Part shown: positions 1-8,488 of the stretch, in pieces
Numbering within the stretch: the stretch's first letter is position 1
Layout: every line of letters starts with the position of its first letter
From: Actinoallomurus sp963799975
GTDB taxonomy: Bacteria > Actinomycetota > Actinomycetes > Streptosporangiales > Streptosporangiaceae
Length of the DNA stretch: 64,000 bases
Direction of reading: 5' to 3'
Assembly (NCBI GenBank): GCA_963799975.1
Contig: CAWCZF010000006.1
Coordinates: 1,798,001-1,862,000, forward strand
Made by a program: the position numbers and the translations under genes
The notes under the pieces: model-generated
Seen by the model: only the letters and a program-made list of their open reading frames with translations
Told to the model about the DNA's origin: nothing
Databases searched by the model: none

Positions 1-122
1 CCCGGCAGCCGCGTGCCCGGCGGCAGTTCGCCGCTCTCGATCCGCGCGGCGATGTGGTCGGCGACCACCATGTAGGAGTACGCGGGCACGGACGCGTCGA
101 AGACAGGCTTGTCGCTTTCCAC
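1..122 (-). CDS. GntR-family transcriptional regulator, N-terminal fragment
   Basis: The gene runs off the left edge; only the first 40 codons are present, from a GTG at 122. Residues 14-40 match the start of a GntR winged helix-turn-helix: tyrosine followed by a VADHIAARIESGELPPG stretch and the TRLP turn, the region before the recognition helix. The effector domain lies outside the window, so the subfamily is unknown. A TAGCGT hexamer sits six bases upstream of the GTG, which supports this start and a leaderless transcript. It is divergent from the VOC gene at 257 and may regulate it. The family call is good; everything beyond is inference. Confidence 0.7.
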   Translation of the reverse strand, partial: MESDKPVFDASVPAYSYMVVADHIAARIESGELPPGTRLP

Positions 123-128
123 GAGATC

Positions 129-134
129 ACGCTA
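129..134 (-). promoter_or_regulatory. -10 hexamer TAGCGT, leaderless layout
   Basis: On the minus strand TAGCGT is followed by six bases and then the GTG of the GntR gene. No ribosome binding site fits between them. This is the layout of leaderless actinobacterial promoters. Confidence 0.4.
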
Positions 135-244
135 GTGCAGAGCCCGGGTGACGCGCCAGGACGCGGCCTGCCGCGTCACCAGGCGGCGCGGGCCTCGGCG
201 GGCTCGCCGCGGCCGCGGTCACCCGCGAACGAGCGGCGCTGCTC

Positions 245-250
245 TAGGTT
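245..250 (+). promoter_or_regulatory. -10 hexamer TAGGTT, leaderless layout
   Basis: TAGGTT, six bases, then the ATG at 257. This spacing favours ATG 257 over the GTG one codon upstream (254) as the start of the VOC gene. Confidence 0.4.
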
Positions 251-256
251 GGCGTG

Positions 257-640
257 ATGGCAAGTCGTATCACCGAACTCGTCGTCGACTGCCGCGACCC
301 GCGGCGGCTGGCCGACTTCTGGTGCGCGGCGCTGGGCTTCACGGTCCTGGGCGTCGAGGACGACGACATCGAGATCGGACCCCCGGGCACCGGATTCGGC
401 GGGCCGCAGGTCACGCTGATCCTCAACCGCAGCGACGAGCCGAAGCGGGGCACGCTGCGGCTGCACTTCGACCTCAGCCCCGTCGACCGCGATCAGGAGG
501 CGGAGCTCGATCGGCTGCTGGCCCTCGGCGCCGTACCCGTCGACGTGGGTCAGTCGCCCGACGCGACGTGGCACGTGCTGGCCGACCCGGAGGGCAACGA
601 GTTCTGCCTGCTGCGCTCGCGAGTGGCACCCGTACGCTGA
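257..640 (+). CDS. VOC/glyoxalase-like superfamily protein
   Basis: 127 residues, the size of a single-domain vicinal oxygen chelate protein. The start (ITELVVDCRDPRRLADFW) is the typical first strand and helix of glyoxalase-like domains, and the end (GNEFCLL) is the usual final strand carrying a metal-ligand-type glutamate. These proteins bind a metal or a small ligand; members include glyoxalases, dioxygenases and antibiotic-binding proteins, so the substrate cannot be named. Transcribed alone, divergent from the GntR fragment. ATG 257 is preferred because of the promoter spacing. Confidence 0.8.
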   Translation: MASRITELVVDCRDPRRLADFWCAALGFTVLGVEDDDIEIGPPGTGFGGPQVTLILNRSDEPKRGTLRLHFDLSPVDRDQEAELDRLLALGAVPVDVGQSPDATWHVLADPEGNEFCLLRSRVAPVR

Positions 641-671
641 CGTCGGGCCGATGCCCGCGACGGCCGATCGG

Positions 672-2078
672 TCACCTCATCGCGGGCTCCGCCAGGGCCG
701 GACCTGACGTGACAGCTCCGGAGCCGAGGGCCGCGACGAGGCGCGGAGCCAGGTCGGCGGCCTGCGCGCGGATCTCGGGGATCGCGGTCGTCTCGTACCG
801 TACGCCGCGCAGCGTCGGCCCCAGCGTGAAGATCCGGTCGTGCGCGCGCCCGGTGGCGTCGACGACCGTACCGGAATGGTCGGCGTCCAGGCCGAGACCC
901 AGCGGATCGGGCCGCGCCAGGCCGGCGGCGAAGAGCCGCTCCAGGAAGGGATCGCCGGTGACCTTTCCCGGGCCGGTGCCGTTGACCAGCCAGCCGACGC
1001 GGATGTCACGCGTGGCGGCGTCGCCGTCGAGGCGTACGGTCAGTTCGTCGCGGCCCGGCGTCACGGCGACGACCTTGCCGCGCAGAACTTGAAGGCGGCC
1101 TCCGGCCCGCAGCCCCGCGATCCGTGCGGCCGTCTCGGGAGGGATCCGATGCCGGTGGACCTCCCAGTAACGTGCCGCCAGGGCGAGGAAACGCCGCCGG
1201 TCCGCGAGGTCGAGCCGCGCCCAGAGTTCGGGGACCTGGGACCGCAGGCCGTCGACGACGCCGCGCCACTCGCCGTCGTTGTCACGCACCGCGAGCCGGA
1301 CGGCGCGCAGCATCTCGGCGAGCCCCGCGGCGTCGCCGAGCCGCGGCGTCTCCACCGAAGGCGGCGCCGGACATCGGTGCCGCCGCGGCAGCAGGCCATG
1401 CCGGGACACGGCGTACACGAGCGCCTCCGGCCGCGCACGGGTCACGGTGACCGCCACGTCCACCATGGTCAGGCCGGTTCCCACCACGAGTACGGGTGCG
1501 CCGTCGCAGACCGCGTCCAGTGCGCCGGGAACCCAGGGGTCGGCGACATAGCGCGGGCCGGCCGGGATCTGCGGCCATGACGCCGGCTCGCGGTTGCCCG
1601 TGGCCAGCACGACGGCGTCGGCGTCGATGCCGTCACCGCCGGACAGGTGCACCCGCAGCGGCCGCCCCGGCCCCCGGTCGGTGAGGGACACCACGGTGCC
1701 CGTCACCTCCGACAGTCGCCCGGCGGTGACGGCGGTCAGCACCTCACGCAGGTAGCGCCCGTAGACGCCGCGCGGCAGGAAGCCGGCGCCGTCCGCGTCC
1801 AGTCCCTGCGCACGTGCCCAGCGCAGCAGATGGCCGGGGTCATCTGCCAGCGCGCTCATCTTGGCGACGCAGGTGTTGAGCAGATGCTGCGGATCGTCGG
1901 TCGCGTACGCACGCCCCAGCCCGTGCCGCCCGTACCGGTCGATGAGGACCACACGCAACGACGTCCCGCGCGCCCGCGCGTACCGAAGCAGATGCACCGC
2001 GGCCAGAGCACCGCTCGCGCCGCCCCCGACGACGGCGACGACCGGCGTTCCCGCCCCACGACCTCCGAGTTCGATCAC
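672..2078 (-). CDS. FAD/NAD(P)-binding oxidoreductase (lysine/ornithine monooxygenase-like fold)
   Basis: 468 residues from a GTG start. Residues 12-30 hold a Rossmann dinucleotide site (VVAVVGGGASGALAAVHLL), and near residue 160 a VLATGN motif typical of flavoprotein monooxygenases. The GRAYATDDPQHLLNT block resembles the NAD_binding_9 group of FAD/NAD(P)-binding proteins, which are often uncharacterised. A second GTG-type glycine cluster (VLVVGTGLTMVD) around residue 195 is the likely NAD(P)H site. No partner gene in the same direction suggests the substrate. A TACCCT hexamer seven bases before the GTG suggests a leaderless start; a weak GCAGG lies adjacent. The fold is clear, the reaction unknown. 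Confidence 0.8.
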   Translation of the reverse strand: MIELGGRGAGTPVVAVVGGGASGALAAVHLLRYARARGTSLRVVLIDRYGRHGLGRAYATDDPQHLLNTCVAKMSALADDPGHLLRWARAQGLDADGAGFLPRGVYGRYLREVLTAVTAGRLSEVTGTVVSLTDRGPGRPLRVHLSGGDGIDADAVVLATGNREPASWPQIPAGPRYVADPWVPGALDAVCDGAPVLVVGTGLTMVDVAVTVTRARPEALVYAVSRHGLLPRRHRCPAPPSVETPRLGDAAGLAEMLRAVRLAVRDNDGEWRGVVDGLRSQVPELWARLDLADRRRFLALAARYWEVHRHRIPPETAARIAGLRAGGRLQVLRGKVVAVTPGRDELTVRLDGDAATRDIRVGWLVNGTGPGKVTGDPFLERLFAAGLARPDPLGLGLDADHSGTVVDATGRAHDRIFTLGPTLRGVRYETTAIPEIRAQAADLAPRLVAALGSGAVTSGPALAEPAMR

Positions 2079-2100
2079 CCTGCGAAGGGTAACCCATAAT

Positions 2101-2110
2101 TCCAGCTGGA
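2101..2110. repeat. 10-bp palindrome between divergent genes
   Basis: TCCAGCTGGA is a perfect palindrome about 25 bases upstream of the FAD-oxidoreductase start, in the 200-base divergent spacer with nhaA. It could be an operator, but a single short palindrome proves little. Confidence 0.25.
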
Positions 2111-2214
2111 TTGATCGGTAATACGCGGACCCGAATCGATTCCGGGACGCGGACCCGGCGGCAGGCCGGCCCGCCTCGGGGGACGCGATGTCGTCGCCGT
2201 GCGTCGTGCCCGCC

Positions 2215-2220
2215 TACGAT
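2215..2220 (+). promoter_or_regulatory. possible -10 hexamer for nhaA
   Basis: TACGAT is the best TATAAT-like hexamer in the spacer before nhaA and would give a leader of roughly 50 bases to ATG 2281. No convincing -35 is visible. Confidence 0.3.
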
Positions 2221-2280
2221 GTGTCGTGTGCGAATCATGACCGGTCTCCCTCGGGAGCGGCACCAGGCGAGCGCGCCCCG

Positions 2281-4173
2281 ATGACCGAGCCCCGGGAGCC
2301 CGCCGCCGAACGGTTCTCCGAGCGGACCGCCTGGGCGCTGCATCTCAAGACCCCGCTGCGCGAGTTCCTGCGCACCGAGACGGGTGGCGCCTTCCTACTG
2401 CTCAGCGCGACCGTGGCCGCCCTCGTCTGGGCCAACGTCGACTCCGCCGGCTACGAGTCGCTCTGGTCGACGCGGCTGTCGATCCGGCTCGGCGGCTCCG
2501 GGCTGTCGCAGGACCTGCGCGAGTGGGTCAACACCGGGCTGATGACGTTCTTCTTCTTCGTCGTCGGTCTCGAGGCGCGCCGCGAGTTCGACATGGGCGA
2601 GCTGCGCGACCGGCGGCGGCTCGCGTTGCCCATGGTGGCGGGCATCGGCGGGATGCTGGTGCCGATCGCGATCTACCTCACGATCAACGCCGGGCGGACG
2701 TCCGCGCACGGCTGGGGCGCGGCGATGTCGACCGACACCGCGTTCGCGCTCGGCATGCTCACGCTGGCGGCGTCGCACCTGCCGGCGCGGATGCGGACGT
2801 ACCTGCTCACCGTCACCGTCGTGGACGACCTGGTCGCGCTCGGCGTGATCGCGGTCTTCTACAGCACCCGCGTACGTCTCGTCCCGCTGCTCATCACGCT
2901 GGCGATCTTCGTGGTGATCCTCGTCGTGCGGCTGCGCGGCGAGCGGCACGGCATCGTGTACGCGGCCCTCGGCATCGCGGCGTGGGTGGCCATGTTCGAG
3001 TCCGGGGTCGAGCCGATCGTCGTGGGCCTGGTCCTGGGCCTGCTCACGTACGCCTCGCCGGCCGCGCGCGATGACCTCCAGCGTGCCAGCGAGATGTTCC
3101 GGCTGTTCCGCGAGCAGCCGACCGCCGAGCTGGCGCGCTCGGCCAGCGGCGGCCTGGCCTCGGCGGTCTCGCCGAACGAACGGTTGCAGCTCCTCTACCA
3201 CCCGTGGACGAGCTATGTGATCGTCCCGCTCTTCGCGCTCGCCAACGCGGGCATCGCCATCAGCGGCGGCTTCCTCTCCCGCGCCCTCACCTCGCCGATC
3301 ACCCTCGGCATCCTCGTCGCCTACATCCTCGGCAAGCCGCTCGGCATCACCGGATCCTCGTGGCTGCTCACCCGCCTGACGCGCGGCCGCGTGCAGGTGC
3401 CGGTGGGCTGGGCCGCGGTCGCGGGCGGCGGCGCCATCGCCGGCATCGGGTTCACCGTCTCGCTGCTGATCGCCACCCTCGCCTTCACCGGCCCCGCGCT
3501 CCAGGAGGCCAAGCTCGGCATCCTCGGCTCCGCGCTGCTCGCCTCGCTCCTGACCTGGGTGATCTTCCGGGTCACCAGCATGCTGCCCAAGAAGATGAAG
3601 CTCCGTGCGCTGCTGGGCACCGCCGAGGCGATCATCGACCTGGCCGCGCCGGTCGATCCGGACCGCGACCACATCCGCGGCTCCGACGAGGCCCCGGTCA
3701 CCGTGGTCGAGTACGGCGACTTCGAGTGCCCCTACTGCGGGCAGGCCGAACCCGTCGTACGCGAGCTGCTCGCCGACTTCGGTGACGTGCGCTACGTCTG
3801 GCGGCACCTGCCGCTGCACGACGTGCACCCCGCCGCCCAGCTCGCCGCCGAGGCCGCGGAGGCGGCGGCCGAGCAGGGGATGTTCTGGGAGATGCACGAC
3901 CTGCTGTTCGACAACCAGGACCGGCTGCGCGTACGCGACCTGGTCCAGCACGCCGAGACGCTCGGCCTCGACGTCGAGCGGTTCCGTACCGACCTGCGGC
4001 GCCACCTCGGCGCGGGACGCGTCGCCGAGGACCTCGACTCGGCCGACCTGAGCGGCGTGACCGGCACCCCGACGTTCTTCATCAACGGCCGCCGCCACCA
4101 CGGGGCGTACGACATCGAGACCCTGTCCGCGGCGGTGCGCGCCGCCCGCGCCCGCGCCTATCTCGGCGTCTGA
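2281..4173 (+). CDS. nhaA: Na+/H+ antiporter NhaA fused to a DsbA-like thioredoxin domain
   Basis: 630 residues. Residues ~12-420 are an NhaA antiporter of about 12 membrane segments. The ion-binding Asp pair is at 182-183 (TVVDDLVALG), and the MSTDTAFALG and GFTVSLLIATLAF signatures are present. A short linker (~residues 440-470) leads to a DsbA-like thioredoxin domain with active site CPYC at 483-486 and the cis-proline loop TGTPTFFING near the end. NhaA exchanges Na+ for H+ at the membrane; the appended domain could do thiol-disulfide exchange. NhaA-thioredoxin fusions occur in other actinobacteria, so this is a known but unexplained architecture. The frame stays open upstream to 2188, but family alignment favours ATG 2281. 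Confidence 0.9.
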   Translation: MTEPREPAAERFSERTAWALHLKTPLREFLRTETGGAFLLLSATVAALVWANVDSAGYESLWSTRLSIRLGGSGLSQDLREWVNTGLMTFFFFVVGLEARREFDMGELRDRRRLALPMVAGIGGMLVPIAIYLTINAGRTSAHGWGAAMSTDTAFALGMLTLAASHLPARMRTYLLTVTVVDDLVALGVIAVFYSTRVRLVPLLITLAIFVVILVVRLRGERHGIVYAALGIAAWVAMFESGVEPIVVGLVLGLLTYASPAARDDLQRASEMFRLFREQPTAELARSASGGLASAVSPNERLQLLYHPWTSYVIVPLFALANAGIAISGGFLSRALTSPITLGILVAYILGKPLGITGSSWLLTRLTRGRVQVPVGWAAVAGGGAIAGIGFTVSLLIATLAFTGPALQEAKLGILGSALLASLLTWVIFRVTSMLPKKMKLRALLGTAEAIIDLAAPVDPDRDHIRGSDEAPVTVVEYGDFECPYCGQAEPVVRELLADFGDVRYVWRHLPLHDVHPAAQLAAEAAEAAAEQGMFWEMHDLLFDNQDRLRVRDLVQHAETLGLDVERFRTDLRRHLGAGRVAEDLDSADLSGVTGTPTFFINGRRHHGAYDIETLSAAVRAARARAYLGV

Positions 4174-4186
4174 CCTCCGCCGGCGG

Positions 4187-5134
4187 TCAGCCGTCCGCGT
4201 GCTCGCCGCCGCGGAGCAGGGCCGCGCCGAGCGGGGTGATGCGGTGGATGACGGCACTGCCGGCGCGGCGGCTCACGACGAGACCGGACCGGCGCAGCAC
4301 CGCGGCGTGCTGGCTGGCGGAGGCGATCGACATGCCCAGGATGCGGGCCAGTTCGCTGGTGCCGGCGTCGGCGCCGCCGAGGTGGCGCAGCACCTCGCCG
4401 CGCCGCCCGCCGATCAGGGCGGCGAGCGCGTCGGACCCGGCCGGGTCGGGCCGGTCGGCGCACCCGATCGGGTAGACGAGCGTGGGCGGCAGACGCGGGT
4501 CCAGCAACGTGACCGGGGTCCGCTCGCAGAACACCGACGGCACCAGCAGCAGGCCGCGCCCGCCGAGCCGTAACTCCTGGTCGACCGGGTAGTCGGCCTC
4601 CAGTACGGGCGGCCGCCAGCGCAGTACGGGCCGCAGGGTGCCGAGCAGCGCGTCGGCCCCGCCGTCCAGCAGCGCACGGGCGCGTACGGCGCGGTCGGCG
4701 TCGACGAGGGCGCGGATCCGCGGCATGTACGGGCCGACCGCGGCCCGGTGGTAGTGCGCCAGCGCGTCCCCGAGCCGCCCGATCGGGTCGTACGCGCCGG
4801 GCCCGCCGCCGAGGAGCGCGAGTTCGGCGGCGACCCGGTCCGGCGGGGTCTCCAGCACCGCGGCGATGCCGTCGGTGAGCGCCTCGCCGCCGTCCGGGGT
4901 GAGGAAGTCCGGGAAGTAGCCGGAGGGCGGGACGAGCGGTCGCAGGGTGCGCAGCGCGGCGGACGAGCGCGGGGTCGCGAGGCGTGCCAGCGCGCCGTCG
5001 CGCCAGCCGGCCAGGACCGTACGGCGGCGGGTTCGGAGTGTCTGGAGGCTGAGCACGGTCTCCCACAACGCGTGCGGCCGCCGCGCCACGCGCAGGCGTC
5101 CGAGGTCCTCCCCGGCGAACCAGATCCGCAGCAT
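4187..5134 (-). CDS. winged-helix regulator of the DUF5937/ArsR-like type
   Basis: 315 residues. The start MLRIWFAGEDLGRLRVA and the following ~220 residues resemble the N-terminal domain I know as DUF5937. The last ~70 residues are an ArsR-like winged helix (ILGMSIASASQHAAVLRRSG, then a wing ending in RITPLG). ATG 5134 is chosen over an upstream in-frame ATG at 5194 because an AAAGGGGAG ribosome site lies seven bases before it. The gene lies tail-to-tail with nhaA and head-to-head with the secreted C39-like gene, which it might control. The ligand is unknown. Confidence 0.8.
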   Translation of the reverse strand: MLRIWFAGEDLGRLRVARRPHALWETVLSLQTLRTRRRTVLAGWRDGALARLATPRSSAALRTLRPLVPPSGYFPDFLTPDGGEALTDGIAAVLETPPDRVAAELALLGGGPGAYDPIGRLGDALAHYHRAAVGPYMPRIRALVDADRAVRARALLDGGADALLGTLRPVLRWRPPVLEADYPVDQELRLGGRGLLLVPSVFCERTPVTLLDPRLPPTLVYPIGCADRPDPAGSDALAALIGGRRGEVLRHLGGADAGTSELARILGMSIASASQHAAVLRRSGLVVSRRAGSAVIHRITPLGAALLRGGEHADG

Positions 5135-5242
5135 GTCCCGCTCCCCTTTCGGCTGAGGCTGAAAGGTGCAGAAAAGAATCTCCGTCAAGTCCATTCTGAG
5201 CGAAGAATCCTTTCCCGCACAGCGGATGTCAGGAGGCAGATG

Positions 5243-5893
5243 ATGCCGCGTTCACTCCCCCGCATGCTCCTCGCGCTCGCCGCGACGTCCGCCGGGACGC
5301 TGGTCGCCGTGCCGCCCGCGTCGGCGTCGGCGTCGGCGCCGCCCGCCGTTCACGCCGTTCGACGCGCGGCCGCCGCCACGCTGCCCATCACCTGGTACGG
5401 GCAGGAGCGCTACTACTACTGCGGTCCCGCCTCCACGAAGATCGCGCTGAGCGCGCGGATCTCCCCGCCGTCGCAGGACGCCCTCGCCGCGAGCCTGGGC
5501 ACCACGACCAACGGCACCGACGACATCTCCAACGTGGTGGCCACGCTCAACGCGTACCTGGGCACCACCTGGTACGAGCGCAAGCCGGTCGACGACCCGC
5601 CGACACAGGCACAGCGCGACCTGCTGAAGCAGGACATCGTCTTCGACGTCGACCGCGGCTGGGCGATCGTCGCCAACGTCGTCAGCGGCTGGCGGCCGCC
5701 GGGCTACCCGAGCGGCACGATCTACCACTACGTCGCGGTCGTCGGCTACGCGGACGGCGGGGACAGCGCGGTGATCGCCGACCCGGCCGGCGCGGGCGCG
5801 GGCGGTTCCGGCTGGGGCAACGTCCCGCAGACCTACACCATCAGCACGTACGACCTCGGGACCTGGATCGGCCTCAAGGCGTACGCGGCCTGA
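5243..5893 (+). CDS. secreted C39-like (papain-fold) peptidase family protein
   Basis: 216 residues with a Sec signal peptide: MPRSLPRM, a hydrophobic stretch, then an Ala/Ser-rich cleavage region around residue 30. The mature part shows the papain-like triad pattern: Cys in YYYCGPAS, His in IYHYVAVVGY and Asp in VIADPAG. C39-like domains cleave peptides after double glycine or act as secreted cysteine peptidases. No ABC transporter is fused or adjacent, so a bacteriocin-processing role is not supported. AGGAGG at 5231-5236 is six bases before ATG 5243 but only three before the ATG at 5240, so 5243 is preferred. Confidence 0.75.
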   Translation: MPRSLPRMLLALAATSAGTLVAVPPASASASAPPAVHAVRRAAAATLPITWYGQERYYYCGPASTKIALSARISPPSQDALAASLGTTTNGTDDISNVVATLNAYLGTTWYERKPVDDPPTQAQRDLLKQDIVFDVDRGWAIVANVVSGWRPPGYPSGTIYHYVAVVGYADGGDSAVIADPAGAGAGGSGWGNVPQTYTISTYDLGTWIGLKAYAA

Positions 5894-6045
5894 GATCAGG
5901 CCATGCGCGGCGTCGCGCCCGGCACCGCCGACATGACGTCCGCGCCCGCCATGACACCGGGGGCCGCGCCCGCTCGCCGGGCGGGCGGTCCTCCGGCGGG
6001 GAGGACCGGCCGCGCGGGAGGGGTGATCCCGGCGGCTGAGCGTGG

Positions 6046-6051
6046 GACAAT
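6046..6051 (+). promoter_or_regulatory. -10-like hexamer GACAAT before hypF
   Basis: GACAAT, seven bases, then GTG 6059. No ribosome site is visible, which fits a leaderless transcript and supports the GTG start over longer upstream readings. Confidence 0.35.
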
Positions 6052-6058
6052 CGTCACC

Positions 6059-8278
6059 GTGCGCGTTCGCACCGAGGTGAGGATCGAGGGCACCGTGCAA
6101 GGGGTCGGCTTCCGGCCGTTCGTGCACGGCCTCGCGACCCATCTCGGGCTCGCCGGGCTGGTCGGCAACGACGCGCGCGGCGTCTTCATCGAGGTCGAGG
6201 GCGACGCTGGTGTCGTCGAGCGGTTCCTGGCCGGGCTGCGACGGCCTCCTCCGCTCGCCGTGGTCGAACACATCAGCACGCGCCCCCTCGCTCTCGACGG
6301 GCACCGCGGCTTCGCCATCGTCGGCAGCGACGCGACCGGGCGGCGCGGCGCGCTCGTCTCGCCCGACACCGCGACCTGCGCCGACTGCCTTTCCGAGCTG
6401 CGCGACCCGGCCGACCGGCGCCACGCCTACCCGTTCGTCAACTGCACCAACTGCGGGCCGCGCTTCACGATCGTCACCGGCGTGCCCTACGACCGGCCGA
6501 ACACCACGATGGCCGGGTTCGCGATGTGCGAAGAATGCGCCGCCGAATACCGCGACCCGGCCGACCGCCGGTTCCACGCCCAGCCGGTGTGCTGCCCGGC
6601 GTGCGGGCCGCGCCTGGCGCTGCTCGACGCCGGCGGGCACACGCTGCCGGGCGACCCGGTCGAGGCCGCGCGAGCGCTCCTGCGCGACGGCGGCATCCTC
6701 GCGGTCAAGGGCCTCGGCGGCTACCACCTGGCCGCCGCGGCCGCCGACGAGTCCGCCGTCGCGGCGCTGCGGTCGCGCAAGCACCGGGAGGACAAGCCGT
6801 TCGCCGTCATGGCCGCGGACGTGCGCTCGGCGCGGCTCCTCGCGGAAGTGGACGCCGCCGAGGAGGCGCTGCTGACCGGCCCGCGGCGGTCCGTCGTCCT
6901 GCTGCGCCGCCGTACCCACGCGCGGCTCGCCGCCGCGGTCGCGCCCGGTAACCGGTCGATCGGCGTGCTCCTGCCCTACACTCCGCTGCATCATCTACTG
7001 GCGGCCGAGTCGCTGGTGCTGACCAGCGGAAACGTCTCCGACGAGCCGATCGCGTACCGCGACGAGGACGCGCTCGCGCGCCTGGGCACGATCGCGGACG
7101 CGTTCCTGACACACGACCGGCCGATCCACGTGCGCACCGACGACTCGGTCACGCGCGTCTTCCGCGGCCGCGAGCTGCCGCTGCGCCGCTCGCGCGGGTA
7201 CGCGCCCGGCCCCGTACCGCTGCCCGGCGGCGGTCCCGCCGTGCTGGCCTGTGGCGCCGAGCAGAAGAACACCTTCTGCCTGGCCGCGTACGGCCGCGCG
7301 TTCGTCTCCCACCACATCGGCGACCTGGAGAACTACGAGACCCTGCGCGCCTACCGGGAGGGCATCGAACACTTCGGCCGCCTGTTCGGCATCACGCCGT
7401 CGGTGGTCGCGCACGACCTGCACCCGGAGTACCTCTCCACCAAGTACGCCCTCGACCAGGACCTGCCGCTGACCGGCGTACAGCACCACCACGCGCACAT
7501 CGCCTCGTGCATGGCCGACAACCAGTGGTATGCCCCGGTCATCGGCGTCGCCTTCGACGGCACCGGCTACGGCACGGACGGCACGCTGTGGGGCGGGGAG
7601 TTCCTGGTCGCCGACCTGGCCGGGTTCGAGCGGCACGGGCATCTGGCGCCGGTGCCACTGCCGGGCGGCGCGACCGCGATCCGCGAGCCGTGGCGAATGG
7701 CGGCCGCGTACGGCGCGACGGCGGACCTGGACGTGGCCCGGCGTAACGCCGCGACGTGGGACGCCGTCGTCACGCTGGCGCGCCGCGGCACCGCCTCACC
7801 GCCGACGTCGAGCATGGGCCGCCTCTTCGACGCGGTCGCCGCCGTACTGGGAGTCCGCGACCGGGTCACCTACGAGGGGCAGGCCGCAGTCGAACTCGAA
7901 CAGCGCGCCGACCCGCGCGAACGCGGTGGTTACCCGGTACGCCTGAGCGACGGCACACCGTTCACGGTCGCCGGCACGGACCTGGTCGCGGCCGCCACCG
8001 CCGACCTGCGCGCCGGCGTCGGCGTCCCGGTGATCGCCGCCCGCTTCCACAACGCGGTGGCCGCCCTGGTCGTCGCGGGCGCACTACGCGTACGCGAGAC
8101 GACGGGCCTGACGACGGTCGCCCTGTCGGGCGGCGTCTTCCAGAACCTCCTGCTGCTCGAACGCGCCGTAACCGGCCTGGAGACGGCCGGCCTGACCGTA
8201 CTGATCCACCACCGCGTCCCGCCCAACGACGGCGGCATCAGCCTGGGCCAAGCCGCCATCGCCTCCGCCCGCCGCTGA
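6059..8278 (+). CDS. hypF: carbamoyltransferase HypF, [NiFe]-hydrogenase maturation
   Basis: 739 residues, the normal length. HypF uses carbamoyl phosphate and ATP to put a carbamoyl group on the HypE C-terminal cysteine, the source of the cyanide ligands of the NiFe site. Domains in order: acylphosphatase (TVQGVGFRPFVHGL), zinc-finger region with Cys pairs (CADC, CTNCGPRF, CEEC, CCPACGPR), a YrdC-like domain with SRKHREDKPFAVM, and a Kae1-like domain with the HHHAHIASCMAD metal site and ALSGGVFQN near the end. GTG 6059 is chosen because the acylphosphatase domain begins immediately and a -10-like hexamer sits seven bases away. It converges on hypE from the opposite strand, so it is transcribed separately from the rest of the hyp genes. 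Confidence 0.97.
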   Translation: MRVRTEVRIEGTVQGVGFRPFVHGLATHLGLAGLVGNDARGVFIEVEGDAGVVERFLAGLRRPPPLAVVEHISTRPLALDGHRGFAIVGSDATGRRGALVSPDTATCADCLSELRDPADRRHAYPFVNCTNCGPRFTIVTGVPYDRPNTTMAGFAMCEECAAEYRDPADRRFHAQPVCCPACGPRLALLDAGGHTLPGDPVEAARALLRDGGILAVKGLGGYHLAAAAADESAVAALRSRKHREDKPFAVMAADVRSARLLAEVDAAEEALLTGPRRSVVLLRRRTHARLAAAVAPGNRSIGVLLPYTPLHHLLAAESLVLTSGNVSDEPIAYRDEDALARLGTIADAFLTHDRPIHVRTDDSVTRVFRGRELPLRRSRGYAPGPVPLPGGGPAVLACGAEQKNTFCLAAYGRAFVSHHIGDLENYETLRAYREGIEHFGRLFGITPSVVAHDLHPEYLSTKYALDQDLPLTGVQHHHAHIASCMADNQWYAPVIGVAFDGTGYGTDGTLWGGEFLVADLAGFERHGHLAPVPLPGGATAIREPWRMAAAYGATADLDVARRNAATWDAVVTLARRGTASPPTSSMGRLFDAVAAVLGVRDRVTYEGQAAVELEQRADPRERGGYPVRLSDGTPFTVAGTDLVAAATADLRAGVGVPVIAARFHNAVAALVVAGALRVRETTGLTTVALSGGVFQNLLLLERAVTGLETAGLTVLIHHRVPPNDGGISLGQAAIASARR

Positions 8279-8313
8279 GCCCGCCACCGCCGATCACTCG
8301 CGAGATGTCGCCC

Positions 8314-8331
8314 ATGGCGGGACCTCGCCAT
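8314..8331. terminator. short hairpin between convergent hypF and hypE
   Basis: ATGGCG, six-base loop GGACCT, CGCCAT: a perfect 6-bp stem 36 bases after hypF. No T-run follows. It may serve as a weak terminator for hypF. Confidence 0.3.
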
Positions 8332-8437
8332 CTCCCGGTGATTCCTTCTCCCAGGGGTTATCCACAGCCGCTCGCTCGCTCTTCCCCTCGCCGCACACCG
8401 GGCTTGACAATGGAATTGGGGTCGGCTCCCCCTGGGC

Positions 8438-8475
8438 GGGCGGGGCTTGCCCGAACGGGCGGAGCTTGCCCCGAC
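8438..8475. repeat. 19-bp imperfect tandem repeat downstream of hypE
   Basis: Two 19-base units (8438-8456 and 8457-8475), each GGGCGG(G/A)GCTTGCCC followed by AAC or GAC-type ends, then a decayed third unit from 8476. They lie just after the hypE stop. No function is evident. Confidence 0.5.
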
Positions 8476-8488
8476 GGGGGCGCTTGGC

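Noticed and set aside
5243..5893. C39-like protein as a bacteriocin-processing peptidase
   Set aside because: It has its own signal peptide, and there is no ABC transporter or double-glycine peptide gene nearby.
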